Of a DNA stretch of 37,931 bases, positions 1-8,887 are shown piece by piece; within the stretch, counting starts at the first letter, position 1; the number at the start of each line of letters is the position of its first letter. The notes beneath the pieces are model-generated. The model searched no databases and was not told where the DNA came from. It saw only the letters and a program-made list of their open reading frames with translations. The position numbers and the translations under genes were made by a program. Source of the DNA: a virus; the IMG/VR virus record IMGVR_UViG_3300020183_000215, positions 1 to 37,931 of that record; one strand, given 5' to 3'.

Positions 1-2222
1 GTCAAAATAGTATCGCCAGTTGTTACGCCACCAACAGAAATTCTTCCTTCGATTGGGTACGTTTCAAAGATGCCAGATTTGAGCAAGAACTCGCCAGTGA
101 TTGTGATTCTCGATCCGTAAGTGTTACTGCCGTCGACACCGTCAGCTACCGTATGAATGTTGTATCTCTGTAATTGACGCTGGCGTCTCGCTCTAATATT
201 GTTGAGCGTGCCAGTAAATTGACCAGCAGAACCAGTTAAGTTATTAAGATCCGATACCGAATAATTCCCAGAAGGGACGTGGATATAAATACCCGAGTCA
301 AGTCCGATAGTCGATGCAGTTCCTTGCTTAAACTCGCCATCGATAGTGACGACATTAGTCGCTTCGTTAACATCTAAGATGCGCCCAAATGTTCTTGCAG
401 TGTTCTTAACTTCGTCGCTGACCGAGAAGATATCGCCCGGTTGCAGGAACGCAGCCTCAACGCCGCCAACGAACGACACGATGTCAGACTCGAACATCGA
501 AGAGCACAAGACGTAGCGTCCAATTCTACGAGCTTCTGAACGTGAAGTGCAACCAGCAGCATTGATTTTAAATGGATTTAAGCCGAACTTACGAGCGCCG
601 TCAACATCTTCAATATACTCTACTTTGGTTTTGTAACCGTCATACTTATCGTTATAAACGACTTCTACGGAAGTATATCTGACGTTTCGCGCCGTTTCGC
701 TATATTCGAAAAGACCGTCTCGAACATTTGCATTCGAGAACTGCATAACAGGATCTTGTGGTCTATCGGCGTAAAAAGAGAAACCTTCCGTGTTCCAGTA
801 AACGATGCCCTTAAATACGGCTGAGACATCGCGCAATACATTGTAAGCCTCGTCTTTATTGTAGAAGATGATGTTGTATGTGTAGCGTGGCTCTAAGCCA
901 CCTTTGCCGTCTGGAACGCCTCGGAAAATACCCTTGTCATCTACAGCGTCACAATACCTACCGATATCGTAAAGCGTCCACTTGTCGAGTGACGAAAAGT
1001 CGATTTGGTTGCCCAAACCATAATTCGTATTCGTGATGATATCGTAAAGAACCCAAGCTGGATTATCGGTCCAGCCTAACTTGAACGTGCCATCCCAGTC
1101 ACCGTAGTAAACCTTGTTGCTATCGTAAAACTTATCGTCACAGAACTGCTGAAAATCGATATCAGAGTCGTGGAGCATATTGAATGCGCCACCATTTACT
1201 TTTGTCGAAAGTTCTCGGAATGTTCTAGTTCCAGAAGACGAAGCGTTGCTGTAGAAATAATAAAGCTGAACGCAGTTTTCAGTCGAGTATCTGAAGAGAG
1301 CGTCGTAAGTCGATTCGGTCATCGATTCTGGATTTGCGCCGCCAAAGAAAACAACTTTTCTTACAGTGTTTGACCAAAGAGAGTCAACAACAACCGATTC
1401 AAGCTTTTTGCCCATTTCACGATTCGATGCGTAGAGATTCTTTCTGATTAAATATGAAACTGCTCCAACTTCACTATAAGCGGCAGAGACGGTGCTTTCT
1501 TGCAGTAGCGTATCTAGCTCAGTAAAAAGATTTTGATTGTTTGCTCCAGCAGAATCTGGCGAGCGAACAGTCATGAACGATTCCGAATCGTAATATGAGA
1601 AGTTCGTTAGCTTCGGACCATTGATGACGCTATAGCTGACGCCGCTATCCACTTTCCAAATTGCTGCCCTTACCGCAGTATAACCAGCGGTCATCTTCGC
1701 AATCATTTCTTTTAAATTGCGACGAATCAAAGCCTTATTCGCAAATGTCATATTCTTGTCTACGACAAAAATAATATCTAGATTATTCGGATTAGCCGGA
1801 TAGTTTGCGCTTGGATAAACATAACGACGGTCAAGACCATTTCCGCCCAGTGGATAGTAATTGGACGGGATCTTAATCTTCTTCATTCTCACGTCGAATG
1901 CGCGTTCTGGTAAATTCGCAAAGGTTCGCGAATCAAACTTTACTCCAACGTGAGCTGTTAGCGGATAAGAGAAATTACGATCAATAACTTCTGTAATACT
2001 ATCTACATAAACTTCGCGCTTAACGAGCGGAGAAATAGTTTCTTCGCTGCGCTTTTCAATTTTGATGTAGCGATCTTTGCCATTTACTGATTCTGGTAAA
2101 ACGATTTCATCAACTCCTTCAGATACATTCGTTAAATCAACTGACTTTTCAAAAGCCGTTTGGTTCGCGTCGATTGGATCTCCCGCTCCTCTTAAGAATC
2201 TAAATGGATTTAAGATTTTCAT
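1..2222 (-). CDS. J: Tail tip attachment protein J, distal half (partial at window edge)
   Basis: This frame stays open from the ATG at 2222 to the window edge, about 740 residues without a stop. It is the central and distal part of a lambda gpJ-type central tail hub. The hallmark WTDNPAW...YDIITNTNYGLG segment lies around residues 384-404, and a FSYP...FDSRTFANLPERAFDV segment typical of J proteins around 84-111. Between them, at about residues 148-365, is an inserted domain with a von Willebrand A-like pattern: a hydrophobic strand LDIIFVVDKN, helices, then RKVVFFGGANPES and a later strand. The MIDAS site is degenerate. The protein begins MKILNPFRFLRGAG, nearly the same as the first 14 residues of the upstream J half (start 3657), so J is encoded as two ORFs. 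No Shine-Dalgarno sequence is obvious. The J identity is sure; why it is split is not known. Confidence 0.9.
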   Translation of the reverse strand, partial: MKILNPFRFLRGAGDPIDANQTAFEKSVDLTNVSEGVDEIVLPESVNGKDRYIKIEKRSEETISPLVKREVYVDSITEVIDRNFSYPLTAHVGVKFDSRTFANLPERAFDVRMKKIKIPSNYYPLGGNGLDRRYVYPSANYPANPNNLDIIFVVDKNMTFANKALIRRNLKEMIAKMTAGYTAVRAAIWKVDSGVSYSVINGPKLTNFSYYDSESFMTVRSPDSAGANNQNLFTELDTLLQESTVSAAYSEVGAVSYLIRKNLYASNREMGKKLESVVVDSLWSNTVRKVVFFGGANPESMTESTYDALFRYSTENCVQLYYFYSNASSSGTRTFRELSTKVNGGAFNMLHDSDIDFQQFCDDKFYDSNKVYYGDWDGTFKLGWTDNPAWVLYDIITNTNYGLGNQIDFSSLDKWTLYDIGRYCDAVDDKGIFRGVPDGKGGLEPRYTYNIIFYNKDEAYNVLRDVSAVFKGIVYWNTEGFSFYADRPQDPVMQFSNANVRDGLFEYSETARNVRYTSVEVVYNDKYDGYKTKVEYIEDVDGARKFGLNPFKINAAGCTSRSEARRIGRYVLCSSMFESDIVSFVGGVEAAFLQPGDIFSVSDEVKNTARTFGRILDVNEATNVVTIDGEFKQGTASTIGLDSGIYIHVPSGNYSVSDLNNLTGSAGQFTGTLNNIRARRQRQLQRYNIHTVADGVDGSNTYGSRITITGEFLLKSGIFETYPIEGRISVGGVTTGDTIL

Positions 2223-2238
2223 CTACTAGTAAATATTA

Positions 2239-2772
2239 TTATGTAATCGAGAATGTTCTAACTCCATCTGTGCCACCAGTTAACTTTGTTAAGCCCTTTG
2301 GCGATTGGGCGTTGATATAAACAGTATGCGTTCCCGTAGCGAGCTTCGAAGTCACCTCGGCTTGGATCGTAAATGAAAACACTCCCGTAGTGGCGTTAAT
2401 GTCTGTGCCGTTTGCGTAAATGACTTGTGGCGTATTGCCATTACTAGCTGGGCTATCTATATGAGCCGCCAAGGATAATGTTGGAGTAAGAATTGTGGTA
2501 GCTCCAAGAGTTCTGTTGAACGTTGCCGTTCCGGTTAGTGTGATAGTGGCTCCCTTAGCGTAACTTGAACTAGAAAGAGCATCAAAAGTAGCGGTTGTCC
2601 CCGCGCCTTCTCCAACCAAAGTATAAACATAGTTTTGTACCGCAGTGTATGGATTTGAAAATGGCGACGTTGAAAGCTTTTTTAAATAATAGATAACCCC
2701 CAAAACCGTTGAATAGTTCCGCTTATTGATCTTTGTCGCCGCTAACTGCTCTGGAGTATATTGAATAGACAT
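2239..2772 (-). CDS. Small tail-tip associated protein, Ig-like, between the two J halves
   Basis: A 177-residue protein encoded between the two halves of J in the same minus-strand operon. The N-terminal 50 residues are helical and polar (YTPEQLAATKINKRNYS). The rest is rich in Thr, Ser, Gly and Ala with alternating beta-strand patterns such as KGATITLTGTATF and GVFSFTIQAEVTS, ending in GVRTFSIT, which looks like one or two Ig-like beta sandwiches. I do not recognise a named family. Its position suggests a structural accessory of the tail tip, perhaps a decoration or receptor-binding module. It lies 22 bases after the proximal J half and 16 bases before the distal half. Confidence 0.75.
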   Translation of the reverse strand: MSIQYTPEQLAATKINKRNYSTVLGVIYYLKKLSTSPFSNPYTAVQNYVYTLVGEGAGTTATFDALSSSSYAKGATITLTGTATFNRTLGATTILTPTLSLAAHIDSPASNGNTPQVIYANGTDINATTGVFSFTIQAEVTSKLATGTHTVYINAQSPKGLTKLTGGTDGVRTFSIT

Positions 2773-2793
2773 TTTTTATTCGGTGTCAACGTT

Positions 2794-3657
2794 TTAAGGT
2801 AAGGGTAAACCGCGAGGAAGCGTCTTTTCAATGTCGTCGTTAAAGTCAATTGGTAGGATATTTACTCTTGTGCTGGCTCCACCAACCGACGAAGCGGGAT
2901 TGAAATTGGTATTTGTTGCCGCGTAGTAAGCACCATCAGTAGTTTCGCCTTCTGAAATCGAGCCGTCGCCAATAGTATATGCGTATGGGCTTTGAACTAA
3001 TCCGTAGAAACTAACATCTCTAACTTGCAAGTTAGACTCTCCATCCAATCCCCAGTATAAACGCAAGAAAAGCGTCGATTCTTTAGCTGTTCCAGCTTTT
3101 GTTCCCGCATCTACAGTATCCGCCAAAGCTTCAATTAAAAAGTTTACACGAAGCTTTTTGACATCGCGGTTTCTGATTTGGTGAGTAAATATGAATGGGT
3201 CTTGTGGTGCCGTCGGCCAACCATCGGTTGAACGCGCCCAGCTTGTAAAGTTTCTGCCATCTGGCTTATCTGGTGGTCGAACGTCATCCCGCATCGTGAT
3301 CGGGCCGAGCAGTTTAAAGCTTGCTGGTTTAGAGATATAAACGTTTTTAAAGTTAGCTAAAGCTTTCTGCTTTTCTGTGCCAAAGTTTACTTCGAGGAGA
3401 ATGCTTCTATAATTGTATTCTCCTCTAACGTTCATAACTGGAACGCCATTCAAATAAACTCCCTTTAGCATATCTAGGCCATAAACTTTTTTGCCAAACG
3501 GATCGACAATACCTTCGATTGGACCCTCGCAAAGCAAGTCAACGATTTCTGCCACAGAAATAGACTTCTTGAGTTTCTTGCCCTCGTCTGGCGGCAGAAG
3601 TTTAGCCTCGGATGTTCCCATCCCTCTGAAAAATCTTAATGGATTTAGAATTTTCAT
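2794..3657 (-). CDS. J: Tail tip protein J, proximal (N-terminal) half
   Basis: The 287-residue product carries the N-terminal domain of lambda gpJ-type hubs: after MKILNPLRFFRGMG comes LKKSISVAEIVDLLCEGPIEG (about residues 30-50), then KGVYLNGVPVMN. These motifs begin nearly all J proteins. It ends after PRGLPLP, where a full-length J would continue into the region encoded at 2222-1. The ATG at 3657 is chosen because it sits one base after the stop of I and gives the leader shared with the distal half; an upstream ATG at 3744 would put the start inside I. Together with the distal ORF it should build the hub at the tail tip. It could be two subunits that assemble, or a J gene interrupted by duplication and insertion. 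Confidence 0.85.
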   Translation of the reverse strand: MKILNPLRFFRGMGTSEAKLLPPDEGKKLKKSISVAEIVDLLCEGPIEGIVDPFGKKVYGLDMLKGVYLNGVPVMNVRGEYNYRSILLEVNFGTEKQKALANFKNVYISKPASFKLLGPITMRDDVRPPDKPDGRNFTSWARSTDGWPTAPQDPFIFTHQIRNRDVKKLRVNFLIEALADTVDAGTKAGTAKESTLFLRLYWGLDGESNLQVRDVSFYGLVQSPYAYTIGDGSISEGETTDGAYYAATNTNFNPASSVGGASTRVNILPIDFNDDIEKTLPRGLPLP

Positions 3658-3658
3658 C

Positions 3659-6634
3659 TTAGAATATAGATGGGAGTGACTGAATCGGAGGAACGCTTCT
3701 CTCGATGCTTTCGTTTTGCGTTGACAAGAAAGTAACGCCAACACGAATTGTCGGAGACAAATACTTTTTCACTCCCTTTGTAATCTCACACTGCCAGAAA
3801 GAAACATACTTAGCGTAGCCCGTGTCTTCACGTTCCGAAGTGAACGTCACTAGTCTTTGACTGTCTGCTTGAACTGCCGCAAGATCGATAACTTCAGAAG
3901 CGAATGCTCCTGCGCCAGAAAATGCCGTAGAGTTCTTTAAGAACACTGTGCCAACTGTTGCCGATGTTGCGCCGACACTAGTCCAATTAGCTGCCGTGCC
4001 GACAACATTGATTCTGTACTTCTTGCCAGCAACCATTGAAGATGCAGCGATATCTCCGCGCTGTGTATAGATCGGAGAATTTGAAGCGATCAAATTAGAA
4101 TCGGTCTTGCGATTGAGAAGCTGATTTTCTCCAACCACAGTGAACGAAGCCGCGCCAGTCTTTCTGTAAGAGATCTTAATCTTGTTTCTGCCGACACCAG
4201 TTCTAAGTCTGGCGTAAACTCTATGATAACCAGTTGTTAGAGTTACAGCGTTGACAACAGGAGAGCTGTTTTCGTCGTGGCTCGAAGCTAAGATACCGTT
4301 GACGTATAGATCGGCAAAGGCGTCGTTTGTTTCGAGACATTCGATCTTAAAGTCGTAAGAATTTACTGGCGCGACTTTTCCGTTTCCAGTTGCAGCAGTC
4401 GCGTTCTTTGTAAACGTCATGCCAACAACAGGAGGAACCGAGCCAACGCCAATCGTTGACCACTGAGCAGAAGTGCCAACTTTTGTAATCTCGTAAACAG
4501 TGCCGCTATTCGCTGAAATAACGCTAATTTCTCTCACAGCTAGCGGATCGGTCGAGATGATGTCAGTGTTCTTGTTTAATGGGATATAGAAGTAGCCCAA
4601 AAATTCGAGCGTGTAGTTGCCGACATCAGAAGCGTTACTGTTGATCTCTGAAATATTTACTGCCGAGAAGTCGCCAGTATAGAGGTTTTGATTGATTGGC
4701 AACTTGACATAACTCAAATAAGTGTCGAAAGTGCCAGACGCTGTTGGAATAGTTTCCGCTGTCCAGAAAGAGCTGTCAGTAGGCAACTTGCCCTGAGCAT
4801 TAGACGTTGCGCGGTAAATTTGCTCTCTGATCGGTGGGATAAATAGTGACCAGAAATTATTCACTCCGCTAGTAAACAATTTTACAACGGCGCTGATTTT
4901 TGTTTGATCTAGGATATCGGCGCTTTCTGCAACTACCGTGTAAGTTTCGGAACCGCTAGGCGATCCGCTCAACGTATAAGTAAACGTCGTGTCGCTCGTT
5001 CTTGTGATCGTGTACGTTCCGTTAGGATCTACTGCGCCAGTCAAGTTTGCAATCTGCGCCGAAGTTCCCGTGATTTCCGAAAGAACAATCGGATTGAAAG
5101 GAGTGGCCGAGTTTCCAAGAGTGATCGTCACTACCGCATTGCTGCGAGTTGCGCTTGCAATATACGACTTAGCGAGTGGAGGGTGCGTGTTTAACACCGC
5201 TCTACCAGCGGTTACTGTATAAGTTTCCGTTCCCGTATCCAAAGTAGCTAATGTGTAAGTGAATTGATTTGCGGCAGTTACAGTAATATTGTAGTAGCCG
5301 TTTGGATTAACATTGCCAGTGCTCAGTCCAAAGATCGTCGCTTTGAAGTTGCTTGCGAAATTATGATTCGAAGAAGTCGTAATGGTTACGGTTGCTCCAG
5401 ATCGACTCGCCGTCGAGATAGTTGCGACGGCGGGAATACTCGTTGTGCATCTAAAGAAAATGCTACTTAACGTAACAATTTCTCCGCTAACGTATCGAGT
5501 GTTATTGTCCCAAGCCGATTTTGGCGACGCCTCGAATTGTGATGGCCCCCAAATAACCAAAGAGTCAGTCGGGTATAAAATCATGTAATTCGAATCGGTG
5601 CGGTTTTGCGCAGCGTTCGAAATTAATTGAAACTCTTGCGGGCGAGCGAAACGATAGAGCGCACCTTCAGAAAACGAGTAAGAATTTTCCTGCTGAATCG
5701 CGCTCTTTGTCGAATCTGAAGAAGACAATTGCTTCCATTTGTACGTCAAATCTTCATCGTAGGTTGACAGATTTGGGTTCGAAATAATTTCACCATCTTG
5801 CTTTACTCGAAGCTCAACGATGTTAGACGAAACTTTTTTAGCGGACTTCGTAACGATATCAATGTACGACTGCGAGAGAGAAACATCGACAACTGAAACC
5901 GCATCTTCAAATACGGCAGTTTGATTCGAACGATACCCGTCGATTTCAAGCTCATCAATACCTTCGTAAGCTGGGATAGCGTCAATCGGCCTTGAAGTTG
6001 GCGTCATCAAAGCCTTCACATCGTAATTTAAACGATAATTATTGATCGAGGCACTGATTTGCGAGCTGCCGATGATCAGTCTACCATAGCCAACTGGAAC
6101 GGCTTGACCTTGAGAAGTGTTGCTCGGCTTGCTTCCGAAAAGATAAGACTTGCCGCCCGCAGAAACTTCTTGGTTAAAGTCGGGCTTGGGCGTTGGGAAT
6201 AATAATCCCATGACGCCTTGCGTTAATAAGGCACCGCCAACTAGCAAACCGATCTTTGCGGCTCCTCCGCTAAGGAGCGCTAAGCCAGCAGGAGCACCGA
6301 ACGCAGCAAAGCCACCCGAGATCGCAATAACCGCAACAGCCGCGACAATCAAAAGAATATTCTTTACGCTATCTCCAGCACCCCACACCACAGGGACCAA
6401 ATGAATTTCTTGTGGCGTTTTAATGATGTCGAGTTCGAGAGGATCTTCGATAACTTGATCATCAACAACGATTCTGTAAAATACACCTTTTGCCGCCAGC
6501 TTCTTTAACGCGGCCAAAAAGCCGCGACGATTTGCATTGATCGCAGTAAACGCTTCTCTTGGTTTCGAAATGTTGTATCGAAACTCATGACCAAACAAGT
6601 TGCGTAGTTCGCCGTATAGATAAATGTTAGTCAT
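3659..6634 (-). CDS. I: Tail assembly protein I with long C-terminal extension
   Basis: The first 205 or so residues match lambda gpI-type tail assembly proteins: a ubiquitin-like start (YLYGELRNLFG), then two hydrophobic segments (about residues 90-145) and the VGYGRLIIGSSQISASI segment. Lambda gpI is only about 220 residues; this protein has 991. The remaining 780 or so residues are beta-rich and contain two internal duplications: a pair of about 75-residue modules near residues 400-475 and 495-570 (both ending TYTV), and a pair of about 45-residue modules near 711-756 and 865-910 (Y.I..VGT...W..IG...VG..F). Such modules are common in phage structural proteins. The gene overlaps K by 8 bases. 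The extension probably stays on the mature tip, so this may be a structural protein and not only an assembly factor. Confidence 0.85.
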   Translation of the reverse strand: MTNIYLYGELRNLFGHEFRYNISKPREAFTAINANRRGFLAALKKLAAKGVFYRIVVDDQVIEDPLELDIIKTPQEIHLVPVVWGAGDSVKNILLIVAAVAVIAISGGFAAFGAPAGLALLSGGAAKIGLLVGGALLTQGVMGLLFPTPKPDFNQEVSAGGKSYLFGSKPSNTSQGQAVPVGYGRLIIGSSQISASINNYRLNYDVKALMTPTSRPIDAIPAYEGIDELEIDGYRSNQTAVFEDAVSVVDVSLSQSYIDIVTKSAKKVSSNIVELRVKQDGEIISNPNLSTYDEDLTYKWKQLSSSDSTKSAIQQENSYSFSEGALYRFARPQEFQLISNAAQNRTDSNYMILYPTDSLVIWGPSQFEASPKSAWDNNTRYVSGEIVTLSSIFFRCTTSIPAVATISTASRSGATVTITTSSNHNFASNFKATIFGLSTGNVNPNGYYNITVTAANQFTYTLATLDTGTETYTVTAGRAVLNTHPPLAKSYIASATRSNAVVTITLGNSATPFNPIVLSEITGTSAQIANLTGAVDPNGTYTITRTSDTTFTYTLSGSPSGSETYTVVAESADILDQTKISAVVKLFTSGVNNFWSLFIPPIREQIYRATSNAQGKLPTDSSFWTAETIPTASGTFDTYLSYVKLPINQNLYTGDFSAVNISEINSNASDVGNYTLEFLGYFYIPLNKNTDIISTDPLAVREISVISANSGTVYEITKVGTSAQWSTIGVGSVPPVVGMTFTKNATAATGNGKVAPVNSYDFKIECLETNDAFADLYVNGILASSHDENSSPVVNAVTLTTGYHRVYARLRTGVGRNKIKISYRKTGAASFTVVGENQLLNRKTDSNLIASNSPIYTQRGDIAASSMVAGKKYRINVVGTAANWTSVGATSATVGTVFLKNSTAFSGAGAFASEVIDLAAVQADSQRLVTFTSEREDTGYAKYVSFWQCEITKGVKKYLSPTIRVGVTFLSTQNESIERSVPPIQSLPSIF

Positions 6635-6989
6635 AACGTTTCTTTAACATATCAACGTATTCTTTCTTAACGTGCGATACCTTGGGCATCACCAAGTTGA
6701 ATTCTTGAGTCTGCTTGCTGTAAATAAGATAAGGAATGCAAGAGTTGTCGCAATTGAACTGGTCGAACTTCGACTCGTCTTCGCCCGTCTTTGGGTGCGA
6801 GTGATAGATCGCAACAAGGTTACCCGAACGAATCTTCTTCAAGATTTCGAGCGGATGAATCTCAAATATATTATCGGCGTAAGTGGCAATGTTCTTCGCT
6901 GGCTCAGTTTTCAGTTCGCCGTTCTCAACGGTTACGAATCCGCAAACTTCCAAATCGGACGATAAAGCGTGTTCAACGATTGTAGTCAT
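6627..6989 (-). CDS. K: Tail tip assembly protease K-like (JAB/MPN domain)
   Basis: A 120-residue JAMM metalloprotease domain like the N-terminal half of lambda gpK. The zinc motif is HSHPKTGEDESKFD (H-x-H-P...S-x-x-D), with the catalytic Glu candidate in the preceding segment LEVCGFV. The NlpC/P60 peptidoglycan hydrolase half found in lambda gpK is absent. It starts within a TAATG overlap with the L stop and overlaps I by 8 bases, so the L-K-I trio is translationally coupled. It probably processes a tail component during tip assembly. Confidence 0.88.
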   Translation of the reverse strand: MTTIVEHALSSDLEVCGFVTVENGELKTEPAKNIATYADNIFEIHPLEILKKIRSGNLVAIYHSHPKTGEDESKFDQFNCDNSCIPYLIYSKQTQEFNLVMPKVSHVKKEYVDMLKKRYD

Positions 6990-7969
6990 TACTGATTAAA
7001 ATTGATCGGGTACTCCTCGGTTCCCGGAAATCCGCCGAACGGCAATTCTGCATTTTCGCCAAAGCGTAGCTTGCAGCCGCCGATAGACTTTGAGCACTGA
7101 TCTGCCATCCAGAACTCTTTATTGATAGATGGATTTTTGCCTGCGGTAGCCGTGTGAGCCTTAACGCAAATATAGAACTTTTGAAGCGGTTTCCAGTTTG
7201 GGTTCGCGTTGATATTCTCTTCCGAGACTTTTACATTCGTGTTTTCAACGTAAACGTAGTCGGCTATCGAGTAGCTTGTGCCGGACGTCCAGCGTCCTTT
7301 ATTCACTTTGTTTGCTAAAGACGTTGACGTGTTAGCTTCAATATTGATAGCATTCTCGAACAATTGATTGTTATCGTCAGCTACTGGAGGACCATTGAAT
7401 CCGCATCCGTTGCCGCGATAATGAAACGAACAGTAACGCGACATTACGATACGCTTCGGGAACGTGACGCTATCGAGTTCAAGAGGCGAAGCGAGTTCAA
7501 GCTCAACGATGGCTCTGTTCTCTGAAGAACGGCGCAGAACAAAAAAGACTTGATCTTCTAGCCCAGCAGTTGCATCTGCGGCACCGTATGGATTCTTCGA
7601 GTCCGAAAAGTTAACGTTGTCCAAGAACTTAAGGAACGTTCTCTTACGGACAACTTTTGCGCCAACAAGGTTGTTGTAACGGCGAATAAGGTTCGAAACA
7701 AAGAAGTCTTGGTTCGAAATAGTTAGTTTCGGGCGCGGAAGCGAGCCATCACCCTTACTTTCGAAACCCGAGCTTTGGATTGGAAACGGCGAATACTCTT
7801 CGCCTTGCCAGTAGATCGAACCGTTTATCCCATTTGTGCCGCCATGAATGTAAAGTTGTTGGTCAGGTTGATTAACGTAGTCGTAATAAATAACAAAAAA
7901 CTCCAAAAGAGCCGTTGGCTCTAGTGAAAAAAGCTCCGCATTGACTTTCTGGTTAGACTCCCTTGACAT
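6989..7969 (-). CDS. L: Tail tip protein L
   Basis: A 326-residue lambda gpL-type minor tail protein. The C-terminal half has the Cys pattern known from gpL, which binds an iron-sulfur cluster in lambda: YCSFHYRGNGCGF around residues 177-189 and DQCSKSIGGCKLRFG near the C terminus, then the typical ELPFGGFPG ending. The N-terminal part (EFFVIYYDY...LYIHGG) matches family starts. It is the first gene of the minus-strand tail-tip operon seen here. The start at 7969 follows an AAGG-rich ribosome site and a TATAAT box within the 30-base divergent intergenic region. Confidence 0.9.
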   Translation of the reverse strand: MSRESNQKVNAELFSLEPTALLEFFVIYYDYVNQPDQQLYIHGGTNGINGSIYWQGEEYSPFPIQSSGFESKGDGSLPRPKLTISNQDFFVSNLIRRYNNLVGAKVVRKRTFLKFLDNVNFSDSKNPYGAADATAGLEDQVFFVLRRSSENRAIVELELASPLELDSVTFPKRIVMSRYCSFHYRGNGCGFNGPPVADDNNQLFENAINIEANTSTSLANKVNKGRWTSGTSYSIADYVYVENTNVKVSEENINANPNWKPLQKFYICVKAHTATAGKNPSINKEFWMADQCSKSIGGCKLRFGENAELPFGGFPGTEEYPINFNQ

Positions 7970-7999
7970 TTCCTTTTACCTTTAGATTATATTACACCG
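7963..7999. promoter_or_regulatory. Overlapping divergent promoters
   Basis: On the plus strand TTGACA (7963-7968) and TATATT (7988-7993) precede the ATG at 8000 by 6 bases, which predicts a leaderless transcript; the 19-base spacer is long. On the minus strand a perfect TATAAT (7991-7986) serves the tail operon starting at 7969. Both -10 boxes use the same A/T block, so the two directions should compete for polymerase. The -35 of the rightward promoter lies inside the first codons of L. Confidence 0.6.
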
Positions 8000-8479
8000 A
8001 TGAGCGATAAAAACCAGATAAAAATCGAGGGTTCAGAAGCCGCTCAGATGCGACTCAACGATATTCCCGATGTTTTGAGGCTGGCGACCAAAGCTCAGGC
8101 TCAATTCAAACTTTTCCCGATAAACTCGCCATCAACGATTTTGAGGGAAATATCACTTGTTTTGCAGAAAAACTTTAGAAATTCCGTCATTTTCCACGCA
8201 GAAGACGAAGTTGTCGCTGCGTTCATTTTACGCGCCGAGACGAGCGTTTCGGCAGAACTCGTTTACAGTTTCACGTCGTCGGAAGAGCTTTTGACAGCAG
8301 AAATGGCCGAAAAGTTTAAAAAAACGCTGACAAAACTAGGATTTTTGGTAATAAATGCGAAAATTCAAACTAGCCGTAGAGACCTTGACTCGCTTTTAAC
8401 GTTTTTAAAAGATGTTGGTTTCGATGAGATTTCGAGCGAAAACGATGCTTTCGTGTCAATTCGCATCAGAATAGCTTGA
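8000..8479 (+). CDS. GNAT-like small protein
   Basis: A 159-residue protein. The start RLNDIPDVLRLATKAQAQF, the central strand SVIFHAEDEVVAAFILR and a C-terminal half predicted as helix-strand (LGFLVINAKIQ, LLTFLKDVGF) resemble a GNAT acyltransferase fold, but I see no clear acetyl-CoA pyrophosphate loop. Function unknown. It is the first rightward gene after the tail operon and is read from the divergent promoter, probably without a leader. Confidence 0.6.
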   Translation: MSDKNQIKIEGSEAAQMRLNDIPDVLRLATKAQAQFKLFPINSPSTILREISLVLQKNFRNSVIFHAEDEVVAAFILRAETSVSAELVYSFTSSEELLTAEMAEKFKKTLTKLGFLVINAKIQTSRRDLDSLLTFLKDVGFDEISSENDAFVSIRIRIA

Positions 8480-8509
8480 CTTTTCGTTAAAAACGATAAG
8501 ATTTGCGGA
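8476..8509 (+). promoter_or_regulatory. Leaderless-type promoter before the deaminase gene
   Basis: TTGACT (8476-8481) and TAAGAT (8497-8502), spacer 15, with only 7 bases to the ATG at 8510. The -35 overlaps the stop codon of the previous gene. Confidence 0.45.
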
Positions 8510-8887
8510 ATGAAGTTCGACAGGCTCGTTCAGCTTGCCCGCAATCTTGTTATCTACGATAACATCGATTTGCGCTGCCGTCATTTCGCTTTTATCCTCG
8601 ATAAGAAGCGGATCATTGCTATCGGCAAGAACTCAAAAAAGTCTCACCCGATTAACCACAAGTACGGTTACTTCGACGGTTCTGGACTGCACGCCGAAGC
8701 GTGCGCCGTTATCAAGTCGGGCCACATTGACCACTCGAAACACACGCTCGTCACGTTTCGCATCGACCGAAACGATAAGGTCGCGATGGGAAAACCGTGC
8801 AAGCATTGCGAAAAACTTCTAAAAGATGTTGAATTTAAGAATATTTTCTATTCTAATGAAGAGGGAGAGTTCGTTCGCGTCAAATGA
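8510..8887 (+). CDS. Cytidine/dCMP deaminase-like protein
   Basis: A 125-residue protein with the zinc deaminase signature: LHAEACAV (HAE, catalytic Glu, residues about 61-68) and PCKHC (P-C-x-x-C, about 101-105). The spacing is typical of the cytidine deaminase superfamily. The start has the family-like N-terminal helix and strand (LRCRHFAFILDKKRIIAIGKNS). The substrate could be free cytidine or dCMP, a nucleotide in DNA, or RNA; sequence alone does not decide. It overlaps the next gene by 4 bases (ATGA), a glycosyltransferase-like gene, which may link it to nucleotide or base modification. Confidence 0.8.
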   Translation: MKFDRLVQLARNLVIYDNIDLRCRHFAFILDKKRIIAIGKNSKKSHPINHKYGYFDGSGLHAEACAVIKSGHIDHSKHTLVTFRIDRNDKVAMGKPCKHCEKLLKDVEFKNIFYSNEEGEFVRVK

